From contig CM054116.1 of the NCBI GenBank assembly GCA_028673005.1, positions 96,058,707 through 96,122,706 of the forward strand: a stretch of 64,000 nt of DNA, written 5' to 3'. Under the pieces are notes generated by a model. That model was given only the letters and a program-made list of their open reading frames with translations, was not told the origin of the DNA and searched no databases. This document shows positions 11,951-36,800 of the stretch, one piece after another; the stretch's first letter is position 1, and each line of letters starts with the position of its first letter. This DNA is from Tanypteryx hageni. Its lineage: Eukaryota > Arthropoda > Insecta > Odonata > Petaluridae. The position numbers and the translations under genes were made by a program.

Positions 11951-14900
11951 TATAAGTCCTCGGACCCCCTTGCTGAGCACTATATTTTTAAAAGCTAATT
12001 AATAAAGTAGTTTGTTTTGTTCTTAATAAAAAGTTACCTTTCATGAGTATGATAACTGTTATAAAACTTAGTTAAAACATGTTTTCCTGTTATTATATAT
12101 TTTTTAATTTTATTGTGCCCCTCCAATTATTTTGACAATGCTGCCCCCTCCCCTGCAGTTGGGGAGCCAGCTGTTCTTCACAACTCCCAACCATTTAACA
12201 GTGGTCCCCAATGGTGCATATTGTAGTCTAAATGCCAATAATTTAAAATTCAATGCAGATTCTTTTTTGCCAGTAATAGTGTCACAGTAAGTTTTAACAT
12301 TCCTCTTAATGGCTTTGGAGATTTAAAAATTTAAGCAGAGCTGAAGGTAGTCATAATTTTCACTTTCTCCATATGTAGTATTATTGTTTTAATGAAAAAA
12401 ACAGATTTCGAGATTTCAACAGAAATACATATTGAGGTCTCCTGAATGTTTTGAACATTTCCGCAATGTCTGTTTATGTGTGTGATAGGAAATTTGTGAG
12501 TGCTCTTAACTCAAAAACTATTAATCAGACCAAAGTGAAATTTTATATTTGACATTTTTATTGGAGGGGCAAAAACTGATTAGTTTTAGGTTAAAATCAG
12601 TCATCCAGAATTGGATGTTTACCCTTGTCATTTATGTTTCTTTCAAATATTTGCTTTAATACTTGATCAATGCAAAGAATTGTTGGAATAAAAGTTGTAG
12701 GAAATTTAACTTTCTACAACTTCTGATTGAAACATTTTCCCATATAATGCATTAAGAGATATTTTAAAAGCCATATTTTTTAGGTACAACCTCCACCACA
12801 CCACCTAGAGGTGGCTTTTGTAAACATTTTTTTACACTTAGTTACGTCTTAGTAAAGCTATTGTTGGAGCTTCGTGGCTATGTCCAATATCAGAAGGCTA
12901 TGGTATGAGCTTGTCTGTTCTTTGTAAGGTCTTTGAATTTAGCAGTTCCTTAAAATATTTATTATCATTTAACCTATTTGGAATTTTTAGAAATATTACG
13001 GGTATGGAGAAAGTCATGTGGTGGCCACATCAGATTTTTATACTTATTTGACCATTTACCTTTATGATATATTAAGCTGCTCATTTCTCCTTAATAAACT
13101 ACATTAATATTTAAAATAATATATTGCACTTTTCAATACAGTTAATACAATATTAACTATACCCAAAGAATTTTCCATGCCAACCACATCAAAGCCTCCA
13201 AAATTAGATTGTAACTAAAAGTAAAAAAAGCCGAATAGTTTGCAAATCATCGCACACAAAATTTTCAGAGAATAGGTTTAAGACTTACTTGTAAATGAAG
13301 TTATCAAGAGCTTTTATCATAAAGTTGGAAATGGTGAAATGGGAATTTTTCACGTGGTTGGTCCTGTCATATCCTCATCCTGATTAATATTGAACACCTA
13401 AATACAACCTCAACTTCCATATCTTGGCTCAAAAGATTCTAAAAGTGATAAATAAAATAAAAACATCAGAATATTTAATTCATGTACTTGCTTTGACTAG
13501 CTATAAATCATTACAGTCCCATTTCTTGTTTGATTTACATCACAATTAAAATTTACATGGTAATTAAAATACATAAAAATTAATAACAATGAAAATTTTT
13601 AGATTAAAAAATCTGTTACAATATTTACAAAACAAGGCTATCTATGTTAATGGAGGCATTTTCACAAATATCATAATTCTGTTCAAGCAATTCTTTACAC
13701 ACTTGACATTCTATTAAGCACCCAAATTCCAGTACAAATTTTTCAATAACTATACAAAATCTCTAGGCACAGCCTGGCATTTTTCAAATAAAATATATTT
13801 ATATTGTTAATAATAAAATTGTTTAGACGCTAGCCAATAACAAGAGCATTATCATTTTCAATTATTTTATAAGCACCTAACACACAAAAAGTGAGAAATG
13901 TTTTACATCTCATGATTTAACATTGTACAGATATGTATAGATGTAAAAATGTACACAAAGGAGCAATAGCTAGGAATTTATATATATAGTCATTTTATAA
14001 GTTATTTATATTACAGGAAATAACTCAAGCCATGACGTCATTCTGATCATCAAAAGAATTCATCAATGACCTCATGGTATATAGGCTTATAGCAGTAGAT
14101 ACTGCAACACATATTTACTAACATTCCATTATAGTCCATATAGAATGAATAGGTGGAGTATATTAAAAGAGCAAAAAAACAAAATGCACACATTATGAAT
14201 CAGCATTTGGTCACTAAACCACACCTGATAAAAGTTTCAAGCAACTTGAATATTCTTGCTTATTTAAATCTATTAATCTTCTTAATGAAGAGGCACTATT
14301 TACTTAGTTGCCTGAATGAACAGCATTATTAAGAGATAAAGCATTTCGTGCAAACAATTTTTTGACTGTTTTACAAAATTTATTTGATAAAAACATAACT
14401 TAAAGTTCATAAACATCCCGTCTCGAAACGGTTAAACTGAAATTCACTTTGAAAAGATTGAAAATGGACTTGAAAAGTTATAGTTTGTAGAGAAAATATT
14501 CCATCAGTTTCTGTAATGGGGATATAATTTTAGTATTTATATAAAAAATTACATCATTTGCAAATATCAAATGAATACTCTAAAAATACATCTTAATTCA
14601 TGTGATGATGACTAACTTCTGTATAATAATTTATATGATACAATCTAAATAAAAATCAATATTTCTATTCTTTTACAAAAAATTCAATGCTAAAAAGTTT
14701 GCAAAAAAATAGGCAAGAATTTTAAGAAACTGAAAATCACAAATATTCAAGAAGTGAAATGCAATAATGATTGGTTGTTCTCTCTTCTGTTGTCTAAAAA
14801 TACTAATACTGTACATTCAATCAATTTAATTGTCTATAGCATACTTAAACTCATTTTACTCTTAAATATCAGTCATTGTCATATCTCAGAGATTAAAAAA

Positions 14901-15687
14901 TCACTGGTGCATTTATTACTTTAAAACAAATAGTGATGAGTAAACTCTTCAAGATTTTATATATTTCCTTATAAATAAAACTGATTACCAAGGAAATTCA
15001 ATCATAAAAATGTTTTTACCAAAATTGCATTCCTATAATTTGTGTTACAAGATAAAATATTCTGCTCAAAATAAATGTATCTAATGAAAAGAATTAAAAT
15101 GAGAATGTTTTGTTTTAAAATAAAAATTATGATGTTTGAGGGAATAAAATATGTAAAGCACTAAAAAATGTCTTACTTATAGAACTGAACACAAATTATA
15201 ATAGGAAACTGAATATGATTTCTTTAAAACATTTCATCAATCTCATCAAATCCCCATAAAACTTCACAAAAGACATCACTTTCCATTCAGTACATTCAAT
15301 AACTTAATCCTTTAATCATGCAAGTAAAATACTGTAACATAAATAGTGAAGAGGTATTTTTTCAATTAGACATTTATTTTAAACTTAAGCGAGTTTTTGT
15401 AAATAAATATGACTTCAGCAACAATTGATTCAATGTTACAAAAAATTAACCTCTTCATAAAAACATATTTTATATTACAGTGACTGACTACATCTTGATT
15501 AATTTTGTTCAAGCACCATTTATAACATTTATGATCTTATGAACATCTATAAAAATCAATAACTCAATGATAACTACAATGAAACAATGAGGGTTTGAAG
15601 CATTACTGCTGTTCCAAGTTTAAAACTAACGTAACAATTACAACAAAATTTGATTCACATTTAAAGCTTATATAGTTATATATATAG
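11951..15687. other. AT-rich non-coding stretch with one dispersed repeat
   Basis: No gene is seen. Bases 12500-12840 form one copy of a dispersed repeat whose inverted partner is at 56090-56372. The rest is very AT-rich and poor in CpG. It could be intergenic DNA downstream of PCYT2. Confidence 0.5.
12500..12840 (+). repeat. Dispersed repeat of unknown family, copy 1
   Basis: This segment matches the reverse complement of 56090-56372 over most of its length. Shared blocks include TTGGAGGGGCAAAAACTGAT-like and ATATTTGACATTT-like stretches, then a TATAATGCATT block and a block related to CCACC(A)TCTAGAGG(T)GGC. No TIR or ORF was recognised. Confidence 0.6.
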
Positions 15688-16440
15688 GGTATGGATTTTT
15701 CAGGTTGTACCCAATTTTTACCCTCTGATTGCCTTTTTTAAATTTCGGGTAAAACCCAAAAAAAAAACTAAAATTATTAGCTTTCTTTAAACACAAATCT
15801 TTTTATATTTGGTCACAGAATTTCAATTCTGGTACTTGTAGGCACCTCAGCACTTGAGTGCAGTCCGAGATATTCGTTATCAGTCTGTTTATTCTCTTTG
15901 TAAACAATTTATTCGTAAGCTCACATTTTAACACAATCTTAATCTATTTGGTTTGCTCGCGCCACGGATGGTCAAGCACGCGCCTTAGCTAGTCGCTGCT
16001 AGATCTTTGATAGGATAAGGAAAAAAAGAGCCCAAGTGCCTGTGAGTTGAAAACACTACGAAAGAAAAATTATTTCAATAATATCTGGCGTGTTTTCAAA
16101 AGAAGTAAGATATTTGTGCAGCCTGTGAGGTGTTCCTCTACATCTGGAGGCGTTTAACACAAAATATGTATCACACTCTGAACCATATTTAAGGTATAAT
16201 AAAAAGTTTTAATTGTTGATAAAACTTTTAAATTTTTAAACAAGATTTTTATTTTAAAATGATTTCATCCGAATTGCAAAATAATAAAACCCGAAAATTA
16301 CTAGATTGAACTTTTTTAAAAAACTCGAAAAATCTCTAACTTATTTATACCCGATTTTAACCCGAATGAAAAGGAAAATAATAAAACCCGATATTTACCC
16401 TCCAAAGGAGCTTTTTTTTAAAACCTGAAAAATCCATACC
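15688..16440. mobile_element. TIR element, unclassified (753 bp)
   Basis: The left end GGTATGGATTTTTCAGGTT is matched by the inverted right end, which reads CTGAAAAATCCATACC. Sub-terminal ACCC/CCCGA motifs recur internally. I could not define a convincing target-site duplication. No ORF of note. Confidence 0.65.
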
Positions 16441-18621
16441 TTACTTATATAGCACTCCAATACCTTCCTTGCTAATTTTATGTTAAACATTCTTTTTTAT
16501 GGACCGTAGATTTAAATGCAACAATAATTCTACTATATGGTATTACATTGTCTGAAAAGACAACTAATAGCAATGTTTTTGGAAGTAGTTTAAATAAATA
16601 AATAATGTAAATAAATGATGATAGTATGTTCCAATTATCAATTTAACATTTGATTGAACAAACATTTTAAAGCTTACTTGCTTCATACAATTCATATGCA
16701 ACTGTAAAATGGTATGCTTACCCACAATTGGTTAACAATTATTTTTGTACAGTTTTTAAAATCCCTTTAAAATAAAATAAATAGCACATCTTTTTTTTAT
16801 TTCCTTGTTGCTATGCAATAATTTGTTGCAAATTAATCTGCAGCCAACTGTTCATAAAAATAATTATAATAGAAAGCATAGAATGACTTTATTAATAGTA
16901 AAATATGCCTAAATTAAAAATAATTTAATCAAAACTGCTCTAATATGGTTAGCTGTTGGTTTAAAAAAACAGTTAAAAATCAAACCTTCAATTTAAAAAT
17001 ATGGAAATGCTCTTTTAATCATCGCCACTTTTAGGAAGCATTTAGCTGTCTTTTGTGTTGCTTATCAGAGTCTTTAAGAACACAGAAGGAAGATTATTAT
17101 GGTGTGCATTAAAATTTAATGTTTCATCAAATATTTTTTTAAATTTAAATGAAGTATAAAACAAATAAAATACTGGAAAAATAGGTACTGCCCTGAATGA
17201 TTAAAGTCTCAAGGTTACAATATTAATATTGCCATACAATAATTGATCAATGATTTTACAACAAAGTGGAATTACATCCCATTCCTTAAAAACCAATAAC
17301 ATTTTGATCCATTTCAATCAAACTGGAAAAATTACCATAACAGACAGATAAGGAAAAATTTTCAAATTCCTTGTAGATTATCCAACATTGAAATTTATCC
17401 AATCTGTAAAATATTTTTGCTAAACACATCCTCTGCCAGTAAATAACAATCTATTTAATGCAATCAATAATTTTTCTATAATGAAAAGTTTACCAATATC
17501 ATGAAAAACCTAACAAAACTGCATAAACACTATAGAGCATCTTTGTTATATGTTTAACAGCATGTTAGATTACGATGATAATTGAAACGATGACTAAATC
17601 AGAAAATGCAAAAGTTATGTTAATAAGCCATTTAATTAAGAACATTCACAATATATAACCAAATGATATCAAACCCATCCACACACAGAGGTGTACAAGC
17701 ATGAGAGAAAGATGTGCTAATATTACAAGATGAAAGAGCATCATGAATAACATTTGAATGGTAAATGCAATACACCCCAGATATCACAGATACTTTGTAC
17801 CTTTTGAAAATATTTTTAATGCCCAACGGCCATTTGAGACATTAGTAACAAAGTATTAAAGCTATTAAAACATTAACTATGGTAAAAATTAACAATTCCA
17901 TAATGCTGCTTAAAAAGGGGAATTTAAAACAAAGAATGCACCTAAAAACTGGCAGAGGATGCATTAAACAAGTTGAACACAAAATGTATCCAAATAAATT
18001 TGAGCATATGATCACATTTCTTTTAACAAAAACATTTAAATTGTACTGGTCTAAAATAATCTATGATAAATGAAGGCTTATTTCACGTATATGCTTCATT
18101 GTTTCTACTCAAACTAACCACTTTCAGACATGACATCTAGAAATGCAGTTCGATAAATTATTTACAAATCTTACCAATCAAAACAGAATCAAGGACCTAG
18201 TAAACACCTGCCAATGTATCTTGATGGCATAGTTGATAAATGCGACAACTCTGATTAATGTTATTTCTTTTGTGAATGAGTTGTTTTATTCATGATAAAG
18301 CCAGGAGATGTCCATGCACTTCTCTGGACTATTATATTAAATTCTTTGGTTAGTACGTCACCATTATGGCATGGGATCTTATTCATCTCTCAATTTTCAT
18401 GTACTGTGAACTGAAAAATATAAACAGAGAAATTCAAATAATTCAAAAAATGATTTCCTTATTTTCTATTATTGTATACTTGCATTTGTGTATTTATGAC
18501 AAATATGTGTAATGAATAAATATCTCCCATTAATGTAGAAACTTTCTCATAGAATTTATAGAATTTTCAGAAGCCACAATTCAATTGGGTCCTAATGAAA
18601 CAATTAATATTACTTACTCCA
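16441..18621. other. AT-rich region downstream of PCYT2, probable 3' UTR and spacer
   Basis: On the minus strand this follows the PCYT2 stop codon. No exon-like open frame with a recognisable domain is present. The part nearest the stop is probably 3' UTR; the end of the transcript cannot be fixed by reading. Confidence 0.45.
18285..18290 (-). terminator. Candidate poly(A) signal of PCYT2
   Basis: AATAAA on the minus strand lies about 330 bases downstream of the PCYT2 stop. It is one candidate among several in this AT-rich region. Confidence 0.3.
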
Positions 18622-30306
<11,685 letters not shown>

Positions 30307-30806
30307 TTCTGAAATAATCAGCTGATCCCAGAAAAAGCGTCTACCGTACACCCGCTCGCTAACTCTTTCGTAACAAATCTTGCCATTGGTCAATTGAGAA
30401 TCTGATGATTGCAACAACGCAACAACGCAGCGTAATCGCGTAATCAACGTAATCTACCATCCGCGATTTTTATGCGAGTGTATGATAGTATGTTAGGGAA
30501 TATGAATAATATTCAATCAAAAGAACCCTAAAAAATCCTAATTTTAATAAAATAAGGAAGTCAATAATAAAATTATTTTTTAAACGTTTATTAACTGATA
30601 ATTATCTAATTACATTGCATTTTCTATGTTATCATAACATAGTTGAACACGTATTGCCGCTTACAGAGTTATAACGTTCAATGCTAAAGGAAATGTTTTG
30701 TGAGGCTAAGATATGAGATATCATCTGCAAATTTTAAAAAAACCCAAAAATTCAATGAGATCAGCAAAACAAGAATTCCTCAACTTTTAAGTCGAACAAA
30801 ATCCAA
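30307..30806. promoter_or_regulatory. Short DMC1-PCYT2 tandem spacer
   Basis: Exactly 500 bases separate the DMC1 stop from the PCYT2 start codon on the same strand. They must hold the DMC1 3' UTR and the PCYT2 promoter and 5' UTR. Near 30416-30455 there is a small CpG-containing run of CAACGCA and GCGTAATC-like repeats. No TATA element was assigned. Confidence 0.4.
30587..30592 (-). terminator. Candidate poly(A) signal of DMC1
   Basis: AATAAA on the minus strand lies about 215 bases downstream of the DMC1 stop codon and upstream of the PCYT2 start, so it could end the DMC1 transcript before PCYT2 begins. Confidence 0.4.
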
Positions 30807-33800
30807 TTAGTCTTTTGCATCAGCAACCCCTCCTGTCGTGATGGCAAATGTAGCTTCATTTTCCGGTAGATCGGGGCTGCAATAAGTTGAGACATCGTTA
30901 ATATCGTAACTTTACATGGAAAATATGAATAAAAATTATTCAAGACTAAAGATTGACAGCTATGATATTTAGAACAAGCGCTATAAGTGAAATCATTGTC
31001 AACATTTTTACATTCTTATTTTCTGGTGTTGGGCTATGGAACTGAGAAACATGAGAAAACAATTGATAATATTCTCATACAATTGTTTTATAAAAATTCT
31101 TCCCAGTATAAAATCTTGAATCAAAGCAATTGCCCACAATATCTAAAATAAATTTGGTTCAAGCTCTTAATCTGACTTCAAGTGAGGATATTTTCTTGTC
31201 AAATAAATGTGGGTGATTAATCATATTTATTTACCATCAAATATACATGGCAAGTCAAGAATAATATAAGAGTCATTTACAACTATTCATAAAATATTAA
31301 GACAGCAGTATACAATAGTCAGATTAAATTGGTGTTTTAAAGCTTTTTAAAAACAATAATTTTATAATATTATATTTGTGTTATTGATTTCATGAATTAA
31401 GAAATATAATTCACTTTTATCCTTAATAAAAATATATGTAAATCTAAATAAATGTAGTGTTTAAAATGAAATTTTTATTAATAATATGATGTCTGATGTT
31501 TCATATTATGAGAATAGTTAACTCTTGCTAAAAATTGTGAAGTTTTTCTTGAAATGTTTTATTTAAACTAAAATCCCATTTAAATTAAAATCCCATTAAA
31601 ATTACATCAAGATGGTATATCATGGATACACAATTTTATATTCTACTTTTTAAATCAATTTCCTTTTTTAAATTTTTTGTTACATAAATTATAAATAATT
31701 TTTACTGTTAGTCTATTCCATAATGCAGTGGTCCCCAAACTATGGCCCACAGGCCAAATGCAGTCTGCGAAGGATTTTTGTGCGGCCCGCGAAGTTATGG
31801 CGAAAAAGCAATTCGAAAAATTTAACAAACTGTAAATGTGCAAAATGTGTAGGGATTCTTGTAGCATCCTTCCTCCCCTCCATCGCCAGAAAGTCAGCAG
31901 TTCTTCCTCACATTACCCTACCTCATATCCTCCTAACCGTGAGAACGCCAACCCAATCACCCCCACACCACCCTCCCAGCCTTTGCACACCACCACAATT
32001 GTGATGTATGTGACAAACTTTGACCACTAGTGGCGTCATTATTAGCCAATCAAAAGAATCCATGGAGAGACACGTGGGGATGCCACTAGAGGATGCTTAG
32101 ACTGTAACTGTAAGGATAGAGTAGTACGTAACGGGCTGTGAGAAGAATAAAATGTTGAGCGCATAACCGCCTATGATTTACCCTCTTCCTCCGTGTTCCC
32201 TCGTCCTTCCCCGGCAAACCCCATCTTAACGAACCATTGATCGCCAACAAAGAGATTGAAGGGTTACAACATAAATTCGTATATTTTTTAATTTTGATAA
32301 TAAAACTTTAAATATTGAAATGTTAGTCATGAAAACCTTATTTAGACATGCTTTTTACTTATATGGCACTTCAAAATATATAGAAAACTTCCGATTTAAA
32401 CTCTAATCCGGCCGCCGAAGAATTGGCAACTTCCAATGTGGCTGACCAAGGAATTTGCAACCACTGATGTGGCCCGCCATTAGAGAAGTTTGGGCACCAC
32501 TGCCATAATGTTACTGAATACAGACTTATTCCTTTACCATAGAGTAATCTTAAAAAGTAAATGCTGTTATATGCTAATATGTATGTTATAGGTTCTCATA
32601 GCATGTTGTGAGTAACATCAACAAATGGCTCAGTTTTTCTAATATCTTAGCCTAAAGGAGGTTTACATGCTCGGTTTTAGCTGTGCAAGTCAGGATGGTA
32701 AGTTTTAACTGAACTCTGCTTCATGTTCACATGTACAGTTTTTCTGAAGAAATTCCTCAGTTCACTGAGGTCCATTCCAGGGGTTATGTAATGAGTCGTC
32801 AAGTCAATTTTCACATATATTATTGATTTGCTACGGGTATACAATTATATAGGTATACAAAAGATTGTGGATATAATTTAACTGTGTATCTAAAAATATG
32901 CAAGAATGTCAACTATGACTTATGATGAGTTGAATTGCTTAGCTTTGAGCAAAAAAGAGAGGGCAGAAAAAGAACAGTAGGTATTATTATGTCACAAAGA
33001 AAATGTGCATGAATGAAATGAACTACTTGCACTTATTATCATTGATCTCTCTGTTAATTGAAAGAAAGGATTAACTTGAGTCTTTAACATAAATTGCAAA
33101 TTATAATGAAGTATTTGTGCGCTTTCCAGGTAACTTTAACTGTGTAAACAACTAAACTCCATTCCACAATCAGTTTTAACTGCATAGTTTAAATAGTTCA
33201 ATTATCTGACCTCGTCCATTCTAATTTTAATTCAGTTAAAAATTTGGCCTTAGCAGTATTTGTTTTCTAGTTCACATACACAGTTTTAACTGTGCAGTTC
33301 TGGCTTGTACAGCTAAAACTGAGGTAAAAACTGACCATGTAAACCCTCCTGAAGGAAACATTCACATTCCCAGAACCAAATCTAGTGCAAGTCAGATTCC
33401 TGAATCATTATGACTCAGAAAATAAAACAAAGTCAAGATGAGGCTTCAAGTCATATCATGAACAGCCATAGTTCATGATGAATGTAGCATCTCTAAGGGC
33501 AATAAACATATTTGTTTGCAACAATCAATGCCATGGTAGATATCAACATGTATTTAGGTTTATCTAATTAATGCAAAACCATCAGATTTTGAAACATCTA
33601 GTCATTTATCTTCTGAATTAATAACAGGCCTTGAATTATTAAATTAATTTTTTTTTATTCCCCTAAGTGATTAATGGCTTCATTTTTCAATACATTAGCT
33701 ACTCAGCATATGCAAGAAATAAGTAACAGACATAAAAAGATGCCTTAGTTACAGTTTTCTGATTTCAAATTATGCTGGTAGTTTATAGTTTATGACATGG

Positions 33801-36800
33801 AAAAAGTTTTTAATTAAATAATAAAACATTGTATGTCATTAATATTTTGAGATTATCTATGCTGGAGAAGCTATCTATGCACTACTAAGATATATATTTT
33901 TATGCATGGATACCAAAACTCCATAAGTTTGATAGGGATTTACAGTAAAACCTCGTTATTTCGATCCCGGTTAATTCGAAATAGCGTGTAATTCGAAGTT
34001 AAGAGCAGTCCCCGGCCAACATCATAGGATTTTGCATACTTTTTAGTACGGATTATTCGAAATACGTCCACAATGAAATTCGAAGACATGATCTGGTCTG
34101 GCGACTCACGAACATTCATTTAATTCGAAACATTTACCCACATTGTGTGTTTACGTGGAAACTTCGTGCGCACACATAAAAAAGGCATCGCGTTTTTGTT
34201 CTCCATTTCTCACAAATGAAATATATATTGTCCCCCAAACATGTAACTTCTTTTTACTTATTTAATAGTGAACCGGAAATAAAATCGTAGATGATACGAA
34301 TCGACGAATCATCTTATCCTTGCATCACTAGACCTTTATTCCAGGTTCTCGGATTACTTCACGTATAGTGCTTTATCGTAGATCTATACCTCTTTCCCGT
34401 AAGTTTTTCGGAAAACCCTCAGACCGCACAAATTCAGCTGTTCCGTCCTTCGGAAGGGACGTTAAGCCGTTGGCCCCCCTGGTGTTCTTCTTAAGAGCAG
34501 GCAAATGCCGGCACCGGGTTTCCCTCCCCCTTCCCCGGTTATTCATTGCACTACCTCTGAGATACCCATTTGTGCAGTAAGAGAGACGAATTGGCTGGGC
34601 ACTCAAATAAACAAACAAAGCCCTCATAATATATTAATAATAATCAGGAAGTTACCTTGCTTCCTAAAATTTTTAAACTGACCAGCTATTCATTGCACTG
34701 CCTCACAGATACTCATTGCGTGTAGGCGAGAGGAAATCAGCAGGTCGCAAAAAAAAACTTCATATAAGGATAAACAAAGAGGCTAGAAGGGCGCAGGAAC
34801 AGGAGAGATGAGGTTTCGTATTTGTCCACTCTACAGAAAAATGCCAAAAAATATAGGTTTTTACCTCAGTAATTTGAGTACGATCTTCAATGTTATTCTC
34901 ACTATCGCTCTCTGAACTGACACTTTGTTCCGAACCACTTTCAAGTAAGATTTCTGTCTACTTTTCTATTGGTTGATGCCATGATAAGTTCAACTCTTTT
35001 AATCTCCTAGAAATTAAACAAAAGTAACAACGGAAAAATAACGAACAATAGCTGCCTCCGTACAACGTAAATGTTTCCATCAGAGCGGCAAGAGAATATT
35101 TTTTGTGCGTAAATATCTTTGAATGGGATTGTTTGTGCATTGATGTCAGATACGTGTTTCTCTCTCTCATTCTCAACATATTGTTCTCAAGAAATGCTGA
35201 ACCAAGCACTAGTCCAGATCCGATGACCATTCCTCCTCCCTTTCCATATAGCTCTCAAGTGCTGACGCATAAGAAAAAACTTTTCATCTCAAGAGTGAGA
35301 GACATCACAAAGCAGATAAACAGTGCCTGCATCCCCTTCCCCCACAAAGTAGCTTTTGTGCAGAGGTTCAGTTAGTTTCAGTTTTGAATAGGGATTTTTA
35401 GAACCCACAATTCTCATAACTACGCAAAAATTAAATCACAAAATTTGACGTATAATATAGGCAAAAAGAAAACAGTAAAAATTGTAGAATTAAGCACAAT
35501 AGAAAGGTCCAAGGTCACTGTTTTGAAATATATCGAGGTTTTTCAGATTTAAGAAAATTTACTGCTTCAAAAAAATAGAGAAATTAGAGATCTCCGCGGT
35601 GCACCCAGTACGACCGCATATGAAGTTTTCGTCCTTCGCTGAGGAGTTAAGAGCGTTTCTTACAATAAGAGATCGTCTATAAAATACTTCATGCTTATGT
35701 TTGCCTTTTTAGTTTTCCCTTACCTTAAACTCGGCGCGCTACGCTAAGCTTGACCCCCATCCCTCCTGTCTGCAAGACGCAGTTCATGGATTTAAATCCC
35801 CTCCCCAGTAGTCCCAAAGGGAGAATGCGTTTAGTACATATTGCAGAAAATAATTCGTAAGTACATAATTGTTAAATCATCACCTGTCATAACAAATACG
35901 ACCACGTTATTTTGAAAGCACGTATATTTTATTACAGCTGTGTATGGATGGATGGAAATAAAATTAATACAATGTATGAAATTGCCTAGAGATAATAAAG
36001 AATTAATTAATTATTTTTGACCATACCGATGGCATGGAAAATTTGAACGAAATTGGAGAGAATTACTGCATGATGGTTCCTATCTATTTATCTATACTAT
36101 AGTGTTTCACACGAGCGTTTTCCCAATCTTTTTAGTCTTTTTAGCATGCATTTTCGTAATCTTTTGGCTGAGTACGCGCGGTTGAAAGTCTTTTCTTCCG
36201 AAACGTGGCATAAAAGAGTAACTTGAAATACACACTGGGAAAATTGGGATGTTCATTCGATCCTATTTTTCACGCGCGGTGGCGTTCGTGAATCATGAAT
36301 TAAGTGGTCACTTCAGCTCTGTTTACGAACTTGCTGCGTATACCAACTTGTAAGGTCAATAGTTTTGTAGCAGAACGGATAGATAAGACTATACGAGTAT
36401 TGCGATTTTACGGTCCAAATAGCGGATCATAAGAAATTTCGATTTTTTTAAAGTTCGTTTATTTAGAACTCGGATAATTCGAAGTCGTATTTTTGTGGTC
36501 CCTTGAACTTCGAAATAACGAGGTTTTACTGTACATATATAATATGATACAAGCTCATCTTCGCACAACAATTTGTGTGCATGGGAAATTCAACAACTTA
36601 CACTTCCACATAAGGTTCAATTTGGTTTTTTAGCTGTATATGTACATTGTAAGGGCTTAATTGTTTCAAATGTGATCATAAAAATTAGTTTATTTCATTT
36701 TGTTTATTTATATATTTTTTAAATTTAATGTTCATCAGTGTAACAATGGAACTTATAAATGTAAAAACATTGGACTAAATAAATGGCATTCTAAGCTGCA

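Noticed and set aside
31723..32030. Overlapping 93- and 64-codon frames
   Set aside because: They lie inside the hAT element at 31726-32502 and have no transposase motif.
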